Source of the DNA: Verrucomicrobia bacterium UBA3841
Lineage (GTDB): Bacteria; Verrucomicrobiota; Kiritimatiellia; RFP12; UBA1067
Length of the DNA: 64,000 nt
Assembly: GCA_002392765.1 (NCBI GenBank)
Contig: DGHT01000034.1
Span: 77,403 to 141,402, forward strand
Direction: 5' to 3'
The notes under the pieces were generated by a model. The model saw only the letters and a list, made by a program, of their open reading frames with translations, made no database searches and was not told the origin of the DNA. Made by a program: the position numbers and the translations under genes. How positions within the stretch are numbered: position 1 is the stretch's first letter; each line of letters starts with the position of its first letter. Shown in pieces: positions 42,397-50,759 of the stretch.

Positions 42397-42723
42397 ATGC
42401 AAGTGACTATCTATGGTATTCAGGAAACAGTAATCGGCAAGTGCCCGGTTAAGGTTTTCCATGAGGGAAAAGAAATTGTTGAGATCCCGAAGCAGCAACA
42501 GGTTACTCTTGATGTTCCCGAAGGAGACTTTCTGGAGTTTAGACTTAGGAAGTTGTCAACGGAAATTGATGTGATTGGCAAGCACATCGTTATCTCCTGG
42601 CAACGGCGAACGGATTCCCTCTACGCAGTTGTTACAAATTCCCCTGAAAGAATTCTCAATAGATTCAAGAAGGCAAACAAGAAGGGTTTGCTCATGTCGC
42701 TGTTAGACCTTATTCCTAGCTGA
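42397..42723 (+). CDS. Small soluble protein, unknown
   Basis: This 108-residue protein has no signal peptide or membrane segment. Short alternating strands (MQVTIYGIQE, CPVKVFHEGKEIVEIP, QQQVTLDVPEGDFLEFRL) suggest a beta-sandwich of about 75 residues, with a basic helix at the end (ERILNRFKKANKKGLLMSLL). AAGGAGG lies 7 bases before the ATG, which makes it a well-translated gene. AT-rich like its neighbour. No family recognised. Confidence 0.7.
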   Translation: MQVTIYGIQETVIGKCPVKVFHEGKEIVEIPKQQQVTLDVPEGDFLEFRLRKLSTEIDVIGKHIVISWQRRTDSLYAVVTNSPERILNRFKKANKKGLLMSLLDLIPS

Positions 42724-42766
42724 ACTTAGGTCGAAGCCTTGGTTCGTCGCGTAGCCCAAAATAGCG

Positions 42767-42814
42767 GAAGCCACCTTTTGACCGATATCATTTGCTGGAA
42801 GTTTGGGTGGCTTC
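42767..42814 (+). terminator. Long stem-loop between small genes
   Basis: GAAGCCACC (42767-42775) and GGTGGCTTC (42806-42814) form a perfect 9-bp stem around a 30-base loop. There is no T-tract, so it may be an mRNA stability element or weak terminator between 42723 and the small gene at 42843. Confidence 0.45.
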
Positions 42815-42842
42815 TGCCTGTCATTCCTCACGTGTGTAGCAG

Positions 42843-42977
42843 ATGAAACGATTGCGCAACATTGTGGAATCTGCAAATGACGACATGACTTCGATAGAAG
42901 CGGAATTTGAAAAACTGAAACAACAAGTGCAAGTCGTAGAACGGCTGTTAAAAAAAAGAAAAGGAGAAAGCAGATGA
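42843..42977 (+). CDS. 44-residue coiled-coil peptide gene
   Basis: The ATG at 42843 opens a 44-codon frame that reads MKRLRNIVESANDDM and continues as a charged heptad-like helix to RLLKKRKGESR. An in-frame TAG lies just before the ATG, so it cannot be part of a longer gene. Its stop TGA overlaps the ATG of the M48 protease gene in the ATGA pattern used throughout the window, the main support that it is real. No clear ribosome binding site of its own is visible. The ribosome binding site of the M48 gene, AAGGAG, lies inside this frame. Function unknown. Confidence 0.55.
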   Translation: MKRLRNIVESANDDMTSIEAEFEKLKQQVQVVERLLKKRKGESR

Positions 42978-44464
42978 ATAAGATGATCGCGGGAATCTCG
43001 ATGGCTGGCGTGGCGGGCCTGATGGTCGGTTGTGCTTCCGGGCCGAAATTCAACGGGCCGAAACCGGGCGAGACATGGTACGTCTCAACTGAAAGAGCCG
43101 TTGTAAGACAGTCTCCCGACGAATTGTCGCCCGCCGTGAAGACGCTGGCCTACAAAGATGCGGTTCCGGTAGTCAAGGATTTGCGTGTGGCACCGCCGTT
43201 TTCGGGCGACCGGGAGCTTTTCCCGGAGGATTTGATCCCAGGCTGGGTGCAGCTGAAGGATGGCGGATACCTTGCTGTCCCGGGGCTTGCGAGCGAGTGG
43301 CTGATTGCAAACCAGAATCCCGACGAGGAGATTTCCGCAGAAGGCATGACGGCGGCGAAGCGCGGATTCTCGGAGTCGGAGAGTGATGCAGAGCTTGCGT
43401 CCATGCGCGGAGCCGCCGGCGCGGGCAAGGCGGCCGCCACGGCCGACACTGCCGCGGTAGCGAGGATTTTGGCGGCTTACAAGCCTGTTTCCGATGAAGA
43501 CAGGGCGGAATTCATCCGTGCCGGCGGGTTGAAGCGGCATAAGGTGAATCCCGAAGTGCTCAAGATAGACGGACCTGGCGCCGGGGCGTCGCTTCTTTCC
43601 GGGACGCAGAAATTCGGAGCGGCCACCCTTGCCAAGGTCGGAGATTCCGCCGCGCAGTCCGGAGGAGAGGGATCGCAGCTTGTTTCGTCCGCCAGCAAGA
43701 CGGCTTCGGGACTCGTCTACAGCGAAATCGGCCCTGTGCAGGAATTTCAGCTGGGACGCGCAGTCGCAGCGCGTGTTTTGCCGCTCTATCCGGTACTGCC
43801 GCAGAACGACCCCCGGACGGTTTATGTAAACAGGCTCGGGCATGTGATTGTTGCGGCGTCAAACGATCCGATGCCCTATCACGGCTACAGTTTTGTCGTG
43901 CTAGACACCGATGAAGTGAATGCTTTCGCGGTCCCCGGCGGTTTTGTTTTCGTGACGACGGGCATGCTGAAGTTTTTGAACGACGAAGACGAACTGGCGG
44001 CGATCCTGGGTCATGAGATGGGCCACATCGAACTGCGGCACGGAATGCGCGCCGTAGGTACTGAAAAGGTGTTGAAGCTTTTCTCGATGCTCAAGGAACT
44101 TGGCGCCGCAAAAGGCCAGGGCGGAGAGGGTACGGCTGTTCTTGCCGCCGAAGTGAAGAAAATGGTCGACGAGGTGTTCGAGAAGATGTTCACGTCCGTC
44201 AGAAACGGCTACGGCATCGAGACTGAAAGCCAGGCGGACTGGCGCTCCATCCAGCTGTCGCAGGCGCTGGGGTACGACACAATGGCGCTGTACGAGGTGC
44301 TTGAACGCTTCAAGGCCGAGAAGGGAACCTATGGCGGCGCAAGCTACCCTGTGGAGCGTGGCAAAGATGTGCTGAAATACCGTCGGCAGCTCGGATGTCC
44401 TGATGGCCAGACTGCCGGTCGTTCCGTTCGCGCAACTCGCTACAAAACAGCGGTAGGGAAGTAG
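42974..44464 (+). CDS. M48-family metalloprotease, lipoprotein
   Basis: This 496-residue protein has a lipoprotein signal (MNKMIAGISMAGVAGLMVGCASG, Cys as lipid site). Residues 35-110 look like an SH3-like domain (WYVSTERAVVRQSP, GWVQLKDGGYLAV). The catalytic domain starts near 250, with the zinc site HEMGH at 347-351 and a downstream Glu in NGYGIETESQADWRS as third ligand. M48 lipoproteins of this kind (BepA-like) oversee outer-membrane protein quality. The unusual SH3-like domain and 140-residue linker before the protease set it apart from the standard form. It is coupled to the 44-residue gene before and followed 35 bases later by the TPR gene. Confidence 0.87.
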   Translation: MNKMIAGISMAGVAGLMVGCASGPKFNGPKPGETWYVSTERAVVRQSPDELSPAVKTLAYKDAVPVVKDLRVAPPFSGDRELFPEDLIPGWVQLKDGGYLAVPGLASEWLIANQNPDEEISAEGMTAAKRGFSESESDAELASMRGAAGAGKAAATADTAAVARILAAYKPVSDEDRAEFIRAGGLKRHKVNPEVLKIDGPGAGASLLSGTQKFGAATLAKVGDSAAQSGGEGSQLVSSASKTASGLVYSEIGPVQEFQLGRAVAARVLPLYPVLPQNDPRTVYVNRLGHVIVAASNDPMPYHGYSFVVLDTDEVNAFAVPGGFVFVTTGMLKFLNDEDELAAILGHEMGHIELRHGMRAVGTEKVLKLFSMLKELGAAKGQGGEGTAVLAAEVKKMVDEVFEKMFTSVRNGYGIETESQADWRSIQLSQALGYDTMALYEVLERFKAEKGTYGGASYPVERGKDVLKYRRQLGCPDGQTAGRSVRATRYKTAVGK

Positions 44465-44499
44465 CGGAAAGGTTTTCGGATTTACATACGGAGGTCGCC

Positions 44500-46179
44500 A
44501 TGGAGCAGCAAGAGCATGAGAACGAGCAGGACGCGCGGATATCCGCCAACACAGAGGCGATTCGCGCCAATGCGGAAGCGATTCGGATGCAGACGGAATA
44601 TCTGCACGAAATACGCAATCACTTCATTCCCGAAGAGGAAGCTCGCTTCAGGCGATTTGCGAAGTATGTTGTCGCACCCCTGATAAAGGCGATTGCGCTC
44701 ATCGCCTTTATCGGTGGGTTGTGGGATGTGATCGCGTGGGTTTTGGCCAGATATGAAGTGAAGGTGATGGCTGATCGCTATGTCTCCGTAGCTAAAGACG
44801 TGTACTACAACGAAAACAATCCCGAGGTGGCGATCCCTTTTCTTGACAAGGCGATCGAGCTGCGGGATGGAGACGCAGAGTACCGCTTCCAGCGCGCCTA
44901 CATAGAAGGCATGGCCGCCACGAGACTGCTGTTGAATCTTGACAGACCGTTCCTCAAGAGCGAACTGGATCGAGTTCATCGCGCCTATGCAGAAGCAAGG
45001 TTTCTTCAGGAACTCAAGCCCGACAGACCGGAGCCGTATATTCTGCAGGCGCAGGTGCTTGCGGCTTTGAAAGAAACCGAACGTGCAGAGGCGAGCCTTG
45101 CACATGCGCTCAAACTGGATCCCTCAAGCGATTTTGTGTATTTGCGAATGGCCATGCTGCAGTTGGAGCGCAAAGAAACGGATGGTGCGGAGAAATCGCT
45201 TGACCGTGCCATTGAGTTGAATGCAAATTCTAAGTGGGCGTGGCTTTGGAAGGGTATATTGGCCAATGATTTCCGGAAGGACAAAGCTGCCGCGCGTACT
45301 TGCTATGAAAAAGCTCTGTCCATTGACCCTCGCTTTGACATGGCGCTTTACAACCTTGGCGCTACTTGGGGGTACGGCAAGGAGAAGGATTATGCCAAGG
45401 CCCGGGAATACATGCTGAAAGCCCTGAAAATCAATCCCGATTACAAGGAGGCTTGCTATCAGATCGGCATGTTCTACGGATACGAGGACAATTACCCTGT
45501 CGCGAAGGTCTGGATGGACAAGGCGATATCGATAGACGGCAACTTTCTGACAGCCTACAAGTGGCGCGGGATAATCAACGGCGAAATGAAGCTCTATGAG
45601 GAGGCGGTGCGCGATTTCAACGTCGCCATCCAACTTGATCCTATGAATGCCGATTTGTATGTGAGGCGCGCGCGCGCGAACGAACAGCTCGACAGAATAG
45701 ATGACGCCTTGCGCGACCTGCGTTTTGCTTATGACCTCAAGCCTGATGCCGTTCGGACGCTTCTCTACCTTGGGGATGTATACGCCAAAGTCGGCAAGAC
45801 ATCCCAGGCCGTCGATTATTACGACCGTGCGCTTGCCCTGCAGCCGAAGTATGACGACGCGTATGCACACAAGGCTGATGTCCTGTCCAATTTAAATCAG
45901 GAGGACGCGGCTCTCGCGGCCATAGAAAAGGCTATAGAGGTCGCAACCTACAAGCCGGAGAGGTTCTGGCTGAAGAAAGGTGTCTTGCTTGAGAAATTCA
46001 ACCGTCAGGCCGAAGCGCGTACAGCTTATGTGAAAGCGCGAACACTAAATCCAAAGCTCCTGGCTGCATGGCGTAGAGAAGCGGAACTGGCAAAATCAGC
46101 CGGTGATTCCAGTGCTGCGGAGACGGCGCAGGCCAAGTGTATGGAACTTGATCCCGCTGGAGGGGGCCGAGATCAGTGA
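44500..46179 (+). CDS. Membrane-anchored TPR protein
   Basis: This 559-residue protein has an N-terminal coiled segment (ENEQDARISANTEAIRANAEAIR, residues 6-45), one membrane helix (about 68-85, VAPLIKAIALIAFIGGLWD), then around twelve TPR units to the end (for example YLRMAMLQLERKETDGAEKSLDRAIELNANS and YVRRARANEQLDRIDDALRDLRFAYDLKPD). No enzymatic domain is present. The TPR array should scaffold partner proteins. GGAGG lies 5 bases before the ATG. Following the M48 protease, it may bind its substrates or partners, much as BepA itself carries TPRs. Confidence 0.85.
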   Translation: MEQQEHENEQDARISANTEAIRANAEAIRMQTEYLHEIRNHFIPEEEARFRRFAKYVVAPLIKAIALIAFIGGLWDVIAWVLARYEVKVMADRYVSVAKDVYYNENNPEVAIPFLDKAIELRDGDAEYRFQRAYIEGMAATRLLLNLDRPFLKSELDRVHRAYAEARFLQELKPDRPEPYILQAQVLAALKETERAEASLAHALKLDPSSDFVYLRMAMLQLERKETDGAEKSLDRAIELNANSKWAWLWKGILANDFRKDKAAARTCYEKALSIDPRFDMALYNLGATWGYGKEKDYAKAREYMLKALKINPDYKEACYQIGMFYGYEDNYPVAKVWMDKAISIDGNFLTAYKWRGIINGEMKLYEEAVRDFNVAIQLDPMNADLYVRRARANEQLDRIDDALRDLRFAYDLKPDAVRTLLYLGDVYAKVGKTSQAVDYYDRALALQPKYDDAYAHKADVLSNLNQEDAALAAIEKAIEVATYKPERFWLKKGVLLEKFNRQAEARTAYVKARTLNPKLLAAWRREAELAKSAGDSSAAETAQAKCMELDPAGGGRDQ

Positions 46180-46183
46180 TGCT

Positions 46184-46336
46184 TTGCATTTGACTCTTTT
46201 GTACGGATCGGCGTGTCCGTTCTCGCCGACTGGGAAGCACCTCCACGGACACGGCGCCAACAAGTGCATCTGGTGCGGCTCGACAAGCACGGGCCCGGCC
46301 TGCCCATTCAGCCCGAGCGGTAGACACGAGAAGTAG
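46184..46336 (+). CDS. Short Cys/His motif gene or C-terminal tail (CPFSPxGKH repeats)
   Basis: In one frame after the TPR gene the reading is GSACPFSPTGKHLHGHG, ANKCIWCGSTSTG, PACPFSPSGRHEK and stop. Two CPFSP(T/S)G(K/R)H units around a CxxC form a likely metal-binding mini-domain. The order Cys, His, CxxC, Cys, His is too regular for chance. No good start codon exists; TTG at 46184 is my choice, and the frame extends upstream into the TPR gene. It could be a separate peptide or a tail lost from the TPR protein through a frameshift near its end. Confidence 0.45.
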   Translation: MHLTLLYGSACPFSPTGKHLHGHGANKCIWCGSTSTGPACPFSPSGRHEK

Positions 46337-46338
46337 AA

Positions 46339-46403
46339 GTGTTTGTTTACGTGAAGGTGAAAATTCGGGCGGTTGACGCCGGGCGGTTTGTGCGCGAGTT
46401 CAA
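46339..46403 (+). repeat. Remnant coding fragment, left direct repeat
   Basis: This stretch reads KVKIRAVDAGRFVREF and matches 49424-49480 (KVKKRAVEAGRFVRKV, then stop) with 46 of 53 identical bases from 46346. It has no full-length gene here. The two copies bracket the pair of divergent ATPase genes. Confidence 0.6.
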
Positions 46404-46471
46404 AAAGGAGTATGGCGACCGGATTGAAGACGCGCGGAAGGTGAAGACGGCGGGTTTTAGTCTGTGGCTCA

Positions 46472-47803
46472 TTACAGCGTTTCCAGCGATCGGGGGTCGA
46501 GGAGAAAGTCGACAAGGCCGATGTAGGCAATTCCGCAGTCGTCGTACGTTCTGGTCTGGAACGGGTCGTTCGTTATCACCACCTTCCTGAAGGAATCGCC
46601 GGTGTGCCGAAGCGAAAAGGTTTCTTGCTCCCGCTTTTCGGCGGTGGGGATGGAGTATGCGGACTGGATGTACATCTGCCTCGACCCGCGATTGACGACG
46701 AAGTCGATTTCGTATTGCCGTATCGCATGCTTTCCGGAGGAGTAGTCGTGGCGTCGCACAATGCCGACATCAACGGAATATCCGCGCCTTATGAGTTCGT
46801 TGTAGATGGCGTTTTCCATGAGATGGGTGAATTCCGGCTGGCGGAAGTTGATGCGCGCGTTCCTGAGCCCGGTATCGGTCGCGTAGTACTTTACGGGATA
46901 GTCAAGGTGCCGGCGTCCCCTGACGTCAAATCGCTCCGCCTTGCTGATCAGAAAGGCGTCGGCAAGGTGGTCGAGGTACTGGACGACAGTGTTTCTGCTC
47001 GCATCGATTCCGGCGACGGTCTTTGCGGCATTGGCGAGTTTGGTTGGATTCGTGAGTGTTGCGGTGTCGCTCATCACGATGTCGATCACCTTTTCCAGAA
47101 GCATGTCGTTCCTGATGTGGTATCTCTCTACGATGTCTCGGAGGTAGATGGTGGCGTAAAGGTCTTTAAGGTACGCCTCTTTTGCCGCAGGCGATTGGGC
47201 GAGGACGCAGTCGGGGAGCCCTCCGTAGAGAAGATATTCTTCGATTACCTTGAATGGGTTTCGTTCGGAAGCGCGAAGCGGCATGAACTCGGCAAAGGAA
47301 AGCGGGGCAACGTGTATTACATGCCCTCTGCCTCTGAACTCCGTAGCGACATCGGTGGCGAGCAGTCTGGAATTGGAACCTGTGACGTAGGTGTCGACAT
47401 TTGGAGTGGTTCGCAACCCGTTCAAGACTCTGTAGAAGTCCACAAACATCCTTGCGCGGTCGTCAGGGTGGATTCTGGAAATCTCAAGTCCTTCCGGAAG
47501 AGCCTTGCCGCAGTATTGTATCTCGTCAATGAGCACATAGTTCATCTTCCCGTCGGAAACAAGCTTGGATCGAATGTAGCTGTCGAGAGTGATTGGATTG
47601 ACGAGGTCTGCTGTTACGGGATGTTCAAGATCGATTTCAATGATGTGGTCTGGCGAAACTCCATTTTCCAAAAGATAGGCCTTGAATATGTTGAAAAGAA
47701 GATAGCTCTTTCCACAACGTCTGATGCCGGTAAGAACCTTTACAAAGCCGTTGTGTTTAGCCGCGATGAGGCTCTGCAGAAGGTCGTTTCTTTGAATTGT
47801 CAT
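46472..47803 (-). CDS. ATP-binding protein with AAA_14 and DUF4143 domains
   Basis: This 443-residue protein begins with the P-loop block VLTGIRRCGKSYLL (from about residue 23), followed by Walker B YVLIDEIQY, SNSRLLATDV and the sensor region LSFAEFMPL. The DUF4143 C-terminal domain holds IDFVVNRGSRQMYIQSAYS, a degenerate PD-(D/E)XK-like core. Members are abundant in Bacteroidetes, archaea and gut bacteria and often occur as orphan genes beside mobile elements; function is not known. The start at 47803 has a weak GAG-rich site. It is divergent from the second ATPase at 47989. Confidence 0.9.
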   Translation of the reverse strand: MTIQRNDLLQSLIAAKHNGFVKVLTGIRRCGKSYLLFNIFKAYLLENGVSPDHIIEIDLEHPVTADLVNPITLDSYIRSKLVSDGKMNYVLIDEIQYCGKALPEGLEISRIHPDDRARMFVDFYRVLNGLRTTPNVDTYVTGSNSRLLATDVATEFRGRGHVIHVAPLSFAEFMPLRASERNPFKVIEEYLLYGGLPDCVLAQSPAAKEAYLKDLYATIYLRDIVERYHIRNDMLLEKVIDIVMSDTATLTNPTKLANAAKTVAGIDASRNTVVQYLDHLADAFLISKAERFDVRGRRHLDYPVKYYATDTGLRNARINFRQPEFTHLMENAIYNELIRRGYSVDVGIVRRHDYSSGKHAIRQYEIDFVVNRGSRQMYIQSAYSIPTAEKREQETFSLRHTGDSFRKVVITNDPFQTRTYDDCGIAYIGLVDFLLDPRSLETL

Positions 47804-47926
47804 TTCAAACTCTTTTTTGCATGTTTATGATGTGTTTCAAAAAGATGTCAATAGAATATCAGAAATTGTTCCTTGCGTCAAGGGGCAAGGATAGTGCGTA
47901 AACCCTGCCATAGAAATTCCTCTTAC

Positions 47927-47956
47927 TTGCCTTGCTTGGCTTAAATATGATATAAT
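47927..47956 (+). promoter_or_regulatory. Promoter of the archaeal-type ATPase gene
   Basis: TTGCCT (47927-47932), 18 bases, perfect TATAAT (47951-47956), then a leader of about 27 bases with AAAGGA. It lies in the 185-bp spacer between divergent ATPase genes. Confidence 0.65.
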
Positions 47957-47988
47957 ATAGGCAGATAAGAGGAAGAAAGGATTTGGAA

Positions 47989-49401
47989 ATGATTGCTCGA
48001 GAAAAGGAACAGAAAGAGTTAAATGATGCTTTTGATGACGAAAGATCGCAATTTGTTGCTGTTTATGGACGGCGGCGAATTGGAAAGACGTTTTTGGTGA
48101 AGGAAACCTTCGAGGGGCGCTTCTCTTTCCGCCACACTGGTTTAGCGAATGCCGACAAAAAACAGCAGATTGCAGCGTTCAAGAAATCGCTGAAAAAAGC
48201 GGGAATGCGGGATTCTTCGCCAATTGCCGATTGGTATGTGGCGTTTGATCGTCTTGAGGAACTTATAGAGGCGATGCCGGAGGGGAGAAAGGTCATATTT
48301 TTGGATGAGGTTCCGTGGATGGATACGGGACGCTGTGAGTTCGTAAGTGCCTTGGAGCATTTCTGGAACGGTTGGGCGGACTACCGCAAGGATGTGTTGT
48401 TGGTCATTTGCGGATCGGCCACATCGTGGATGATCAACAAGGTGATTCGGGATAAAGGTGGACTTCACAATAGGGTGACGAGGAATGTCTTTCTAGAACC
48501 GTTTACACTTGGAGAGTGCGAGGAGTACGTAAAGTCAAGGGGATGGAACATGTCTCGCATGGAGATCGCAGAAACTTACATGGCACTTGGCGGAGTGCCA
48601 TATTACTGGACATTGCTGGAGAAGGGCAATAGCGTCGCACAGAATTTTGACTTGCTGTTCTTTGATTCGCGGGCAAGATTGAAGGATGAATTTTTCCAAT
48701 TGTACCGTTCCTTGTTCCGTAGGCCAGAGGGGCATGTGAGAATTATTCGCGCGCTTGGAAAGAAAAAAGTTGGGATGACCATTGGTGAATTAGTCGATGC
48801 CGAAAAGATTTCGCGAGACGGGCATCTTTTGAAGATGCTGGCGGAATTGGAGCAATGCGGTTTTGTACGAAAGTACACTGGATTTGGCAGCAAAAGAAGT
48901 GCGGCGGTTTACCAGCTGATTGATAATTTCACCCTGTTCTATTTCAAGTTTCTTGACGGCGAACGAAATGCCGACGAGAATTTTTGGAAGACACACGTTT
49001 CGTCGCCAATCGTTTACAATTGGAGGGGGCTTGCCTTCGAACGGGTCTGTCTGCAGCATATTGATGAGATCAAGCGGAAACTTGGAATTGCAGGAGTGTC
49101 GACGAAAGTCTACGCCTGGTCCGGGGCTGCCAGCGGCGGGAAAGGTGTCCAGATAGATCTATTGATAGACAGGGCGGACAATGTGGTTAACGTCTGTGAA
49201 ATGAAATTCTCAAATGGTCTGTACGAAATCTCCGAGGATGAGGACTTGAAGTTGCAGACGCGCATGGAGGCGTTTGCAAATGCCGTTGGCGATGGCAAGA
49301 CCATCCATCTGACAATGGTCACGTCAAGGGGGCTACTTCCAAACGCATATTCTCGGAATGTCCAGTCGGAGGTCGTGCTGGGCGATTTGTTTGATTCGTA
49401 G
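47989..49401 (+). CDS. Archaeal-type ATPase with C-terminal nuclease-like domain
   Basis: This 470-residue protein opens REKEQKELNDAFDD and has the P-loop YGRRRIGKTFLVKE, FLDEVPWMDTG as Walker B, CGSATSWM and LEPFTLGECEEYV. A winged-helix-like linker follows (IIRALGKKKVGMTIGELV). The C-terminus carries VQIDLLIDRADNVVNVCEMKF, with Asp and Glu-x-Lys of a PD-(D/E)XK-like site, as in the DUF234 class. ATG at 47989 has AAAGGA 7 bases upstream and is preferred to TTG at 47983. Base composition is AT-rich against the flanks, suggesting transfer. It shares the short spacer with the divergent AAA_14 gene, and both lie between direct repeats. Confidence 0.9.
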   Translation: MIAREKEQKELNDAFDDERSQFVAVYGRRRIGKTFLVKETFEGRFSFRHTGLANADKKQQIAAFKKSLKKAGMRDSSPIADWYVAFDRLEELIEAMPEGRKVIFLDEVPWMDTGRCEFVSALEHFWNGWADYRKDVLLVICGSATSWMINKVIRDKGGLHNRVTRNVFLEPFTLGECEEYVKSRGWNMSRMEIAETYMALGGVPYYWTLLEKGNSVAQNFDLLFFDSRARLKDEFFQLYRSLFRRPEGHVRIIRALGKKKVGMTIGELVDAEKISRDGHLLKMLAELEQCGFVRKYTGFGSKRSAAVYQLIDNFTLFYFKFLDGERNADENFWKTHVSSPIVYNWRGLAFERVCLQHIDEIKRKLGIAGVSTKVYAWSGAASGGKGVQIDLLIDRADNVVNVCEMKFSNGLYEISEDEDLKLQTRMEAFANAVGDGKTIHLTMVTSRGLLPNAYSRNVQSEVVLGDLFDS

Positions 49402-49423
49402 TTCGATTGAGATGCGCGAGACA

Positions 49424-49480
49424 TTTATGCGAAGGTGAAGAAGCGGGCGGTTGAGGCCGGGCGGTTTGTGCGCAAGGTCT
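49424..49480 (+). repeat. Remnant coding fragment, right direct repeat
   Basis: Reads IYAKVKKRAVEAGRFVRKV then stop, right copy of the repeat at 46346-46398. It lies 22 bases after the ATPase stop. The stretch 49481-49637 has no gene that I can support. Confidence 0.55.
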
Positions 49481-49637
49481 AGAAAAATTTTCTGAACCCC
49501 CTTTACTTTTGACTTGTGTTTTTGCTACTATATGCATCGTTGACGAGCGGTGAACGGATCGGCCCGTTGCGCAGGCAAAAGTTGGCTATGCGAACCGCTT
49601 GGGCACGAGAGCAGGCAAGAGTAGAAAGGAAAGTCAA

Positions 49638-49775
49638 ATGGCAAGGTTCAAACAGGTCCCTCATCACTACGTCCTCACCAAGCTCATGGAGTACTGGCTC
49701 AACATGGTCAGGAACTACCGTGAGGACGTGCATGACAATGATTTCTTCGACATACTCCGTCGCAGCTATTCATAG
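49638..49775 (+). CDS. 45-residue protein, unknown
   Basis: The ATG at 49638 with AAGGA 7 bases upstream opens a 45-codon gene: MARFKQVPHHYVLTKLMEYW and on to FFDILRRSYS. It is rich in Tyr, His and Arg, with no hydrophobic segment. The strong ribosome binding site and the tight follow-on gene (10 bases) support it. It may be a toxin, antitoxin or immunity-like peptide, or a shortened version of a longer protein; no family is recognised. Confidence 0.6.
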   Translation: MARFKQVPHHYVLTKLMEYWLNMVRNYREDVHDNDFFDILRRSYS

Positions 49776-49785
49776 GGGGGATGAA

Positions 49786-49914
49786 ATGAGCGCGACTAAA
49801 GGAACTGACGTGCCGATAGAAGGCGTTTTAGCCGATGGGACGCCAATCAAGGCGAAGTGCCGGTACCGGGCAAAGGACATTTCCGTCGAGCTGCTTTCCC
49901 CGTATACCGGGTGA
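49786..49914 (+). CDS. 42-residue protein, unknown
   Basis: ATG at 49786, preceded by AGGGGGG 5 bases upstream, opens MSATKGTDVPIEGVLADGTP and ends ISVELLSPYTG. Short strands suggest a small beta-fold. It sits 10 bases after the 45-residue gene and 54 bases before the 155-residue gene, so the three probably form one transcript. No recognised family. Confidence 0.55.
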   Translation: MSATKGTDVPIEGVLADGTPIKAKCRYRAKDISVELLSPYTG

Positions 49915-49968
49915 CGTGCAGCTATATCGGGGAGCCTTGTATCACATTGAACAGTTAGGGATGGCGAA

Positions 49969-50436
49969 ATGTGGAGTAAAACGAGACAGGCATTGGAAGG
50001 TCGGCTGCCAGAAGACTTGAAGGGCAGAGTCAGTTACCACTGGGACGTGTATAGGCGTGACGGCAAGTGCCGTACGGAATGCCATGTCATGTCCATATTC
50101 GTTGACGGGGAATGCTGGTTTCACACGGATCAGAGATTTTGGGATGTCAAGTATGCGTCAAGGCCGGAACCCAAAGACAGCGACGTCATACGCGAAACGG
50201 GGCTTGTGGAGAACTATTGGGGTGACACCGTGTCGGAGTACATCCACCAGTCCCTGAACGTACTGTCAATTGAAGAAGCGATTGCGCACGACAACTACTT
50301 CATCCGGCTGCTTGCCGTCTTGGACGCGCGCCTTGGTAAGCGCCGGATCAAGGCGCTTGCCGCCAACCTCGGGAACGAGCCGGAGTGGTTCCGCAAGTGG
50401 ATCCTGCTCCGCGCCGGGACACAGAGAAGGGCATGA
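49969..50436 (+). CDS. SF0329-like protein, unknown function
   Basis: This 155-residue soluble protein starts MWSKTRQALEGRLPEDLKGRV, a beginning I associate with the SF0329 family of uncharacterised proteins often found near polymorphic-toxin and immunity gene clusters. The central part has strands with several Trp and Phe (YHWDVYRRDGK, MSIFVDGECWFHTDQ). The C-terminus is helical (IRLLAVLDARLGKRRIKALA). AGGGA lies 7 bases before the ATG. Together with the two tiny genes before it, it may be an immunity or stress cassette. The family name rests on memory of the N-terminus, so moderate confidence. Confidence 0.65.
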   Translation: MWSKTRQALEGRLPEDLKGRVSYHWDVYRRDGKCRTECHVMSIFVDGECWFHTDQRFWDVKYASRPEPKDSDVIRETGLVENYWGDTVSEYIHQSLNVLSIEEAIAHDNYFIRLLAVLDARLGKRRIKALAANLGNEPEWFRKWILLRAGTQRRA

Positions 50437-50711
50437 TAGAGGAATGCAACTGAAGAAGATACCCCGTCGTTCTTTCTCCACCCCACGATAAGATTTTCCG
50501 CATAAAATTCTCATTTCGTTGTGCAACCGTATTGCACAGCGGCCAGGGTAAATCAACCTCATGAATCGGTAGGTGTTTGGTCAAATATGTCTTGATTAAT
50601 GATCCTTTGAATGGCTGTGAAGGGACACCGCTAAAACAGATTCATAATCTAAATCGAGAAGTCATGATTTGTCAAAAGTAAAATTGAAAATGACATGAAG
50701 ACTCTGAGGAC
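50437..50711. other. Intergenic stretch without a gene
   Basis: AT-rich for this window. The only structure seen is TGTGCAA (50520-50526) and TTGCACA (50532-50538), a perfect 7-bp inverted repeat with a 5-base gap, a possible operator or short hairpin. Confidence 0.5.
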
Positions 50712-50759
50712 ATGTTCTCCGAATATGCCGCGCGCCGCATGTCCGTGTTGGTCTGTGGT

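Noticed and set aside
46604..47830. 408-codon plus-strand frame over the AAA_14 ATPase gene
   Set aside because: No motif on the plus strand; the minus frame has Walker motifs and DUF4143 features.
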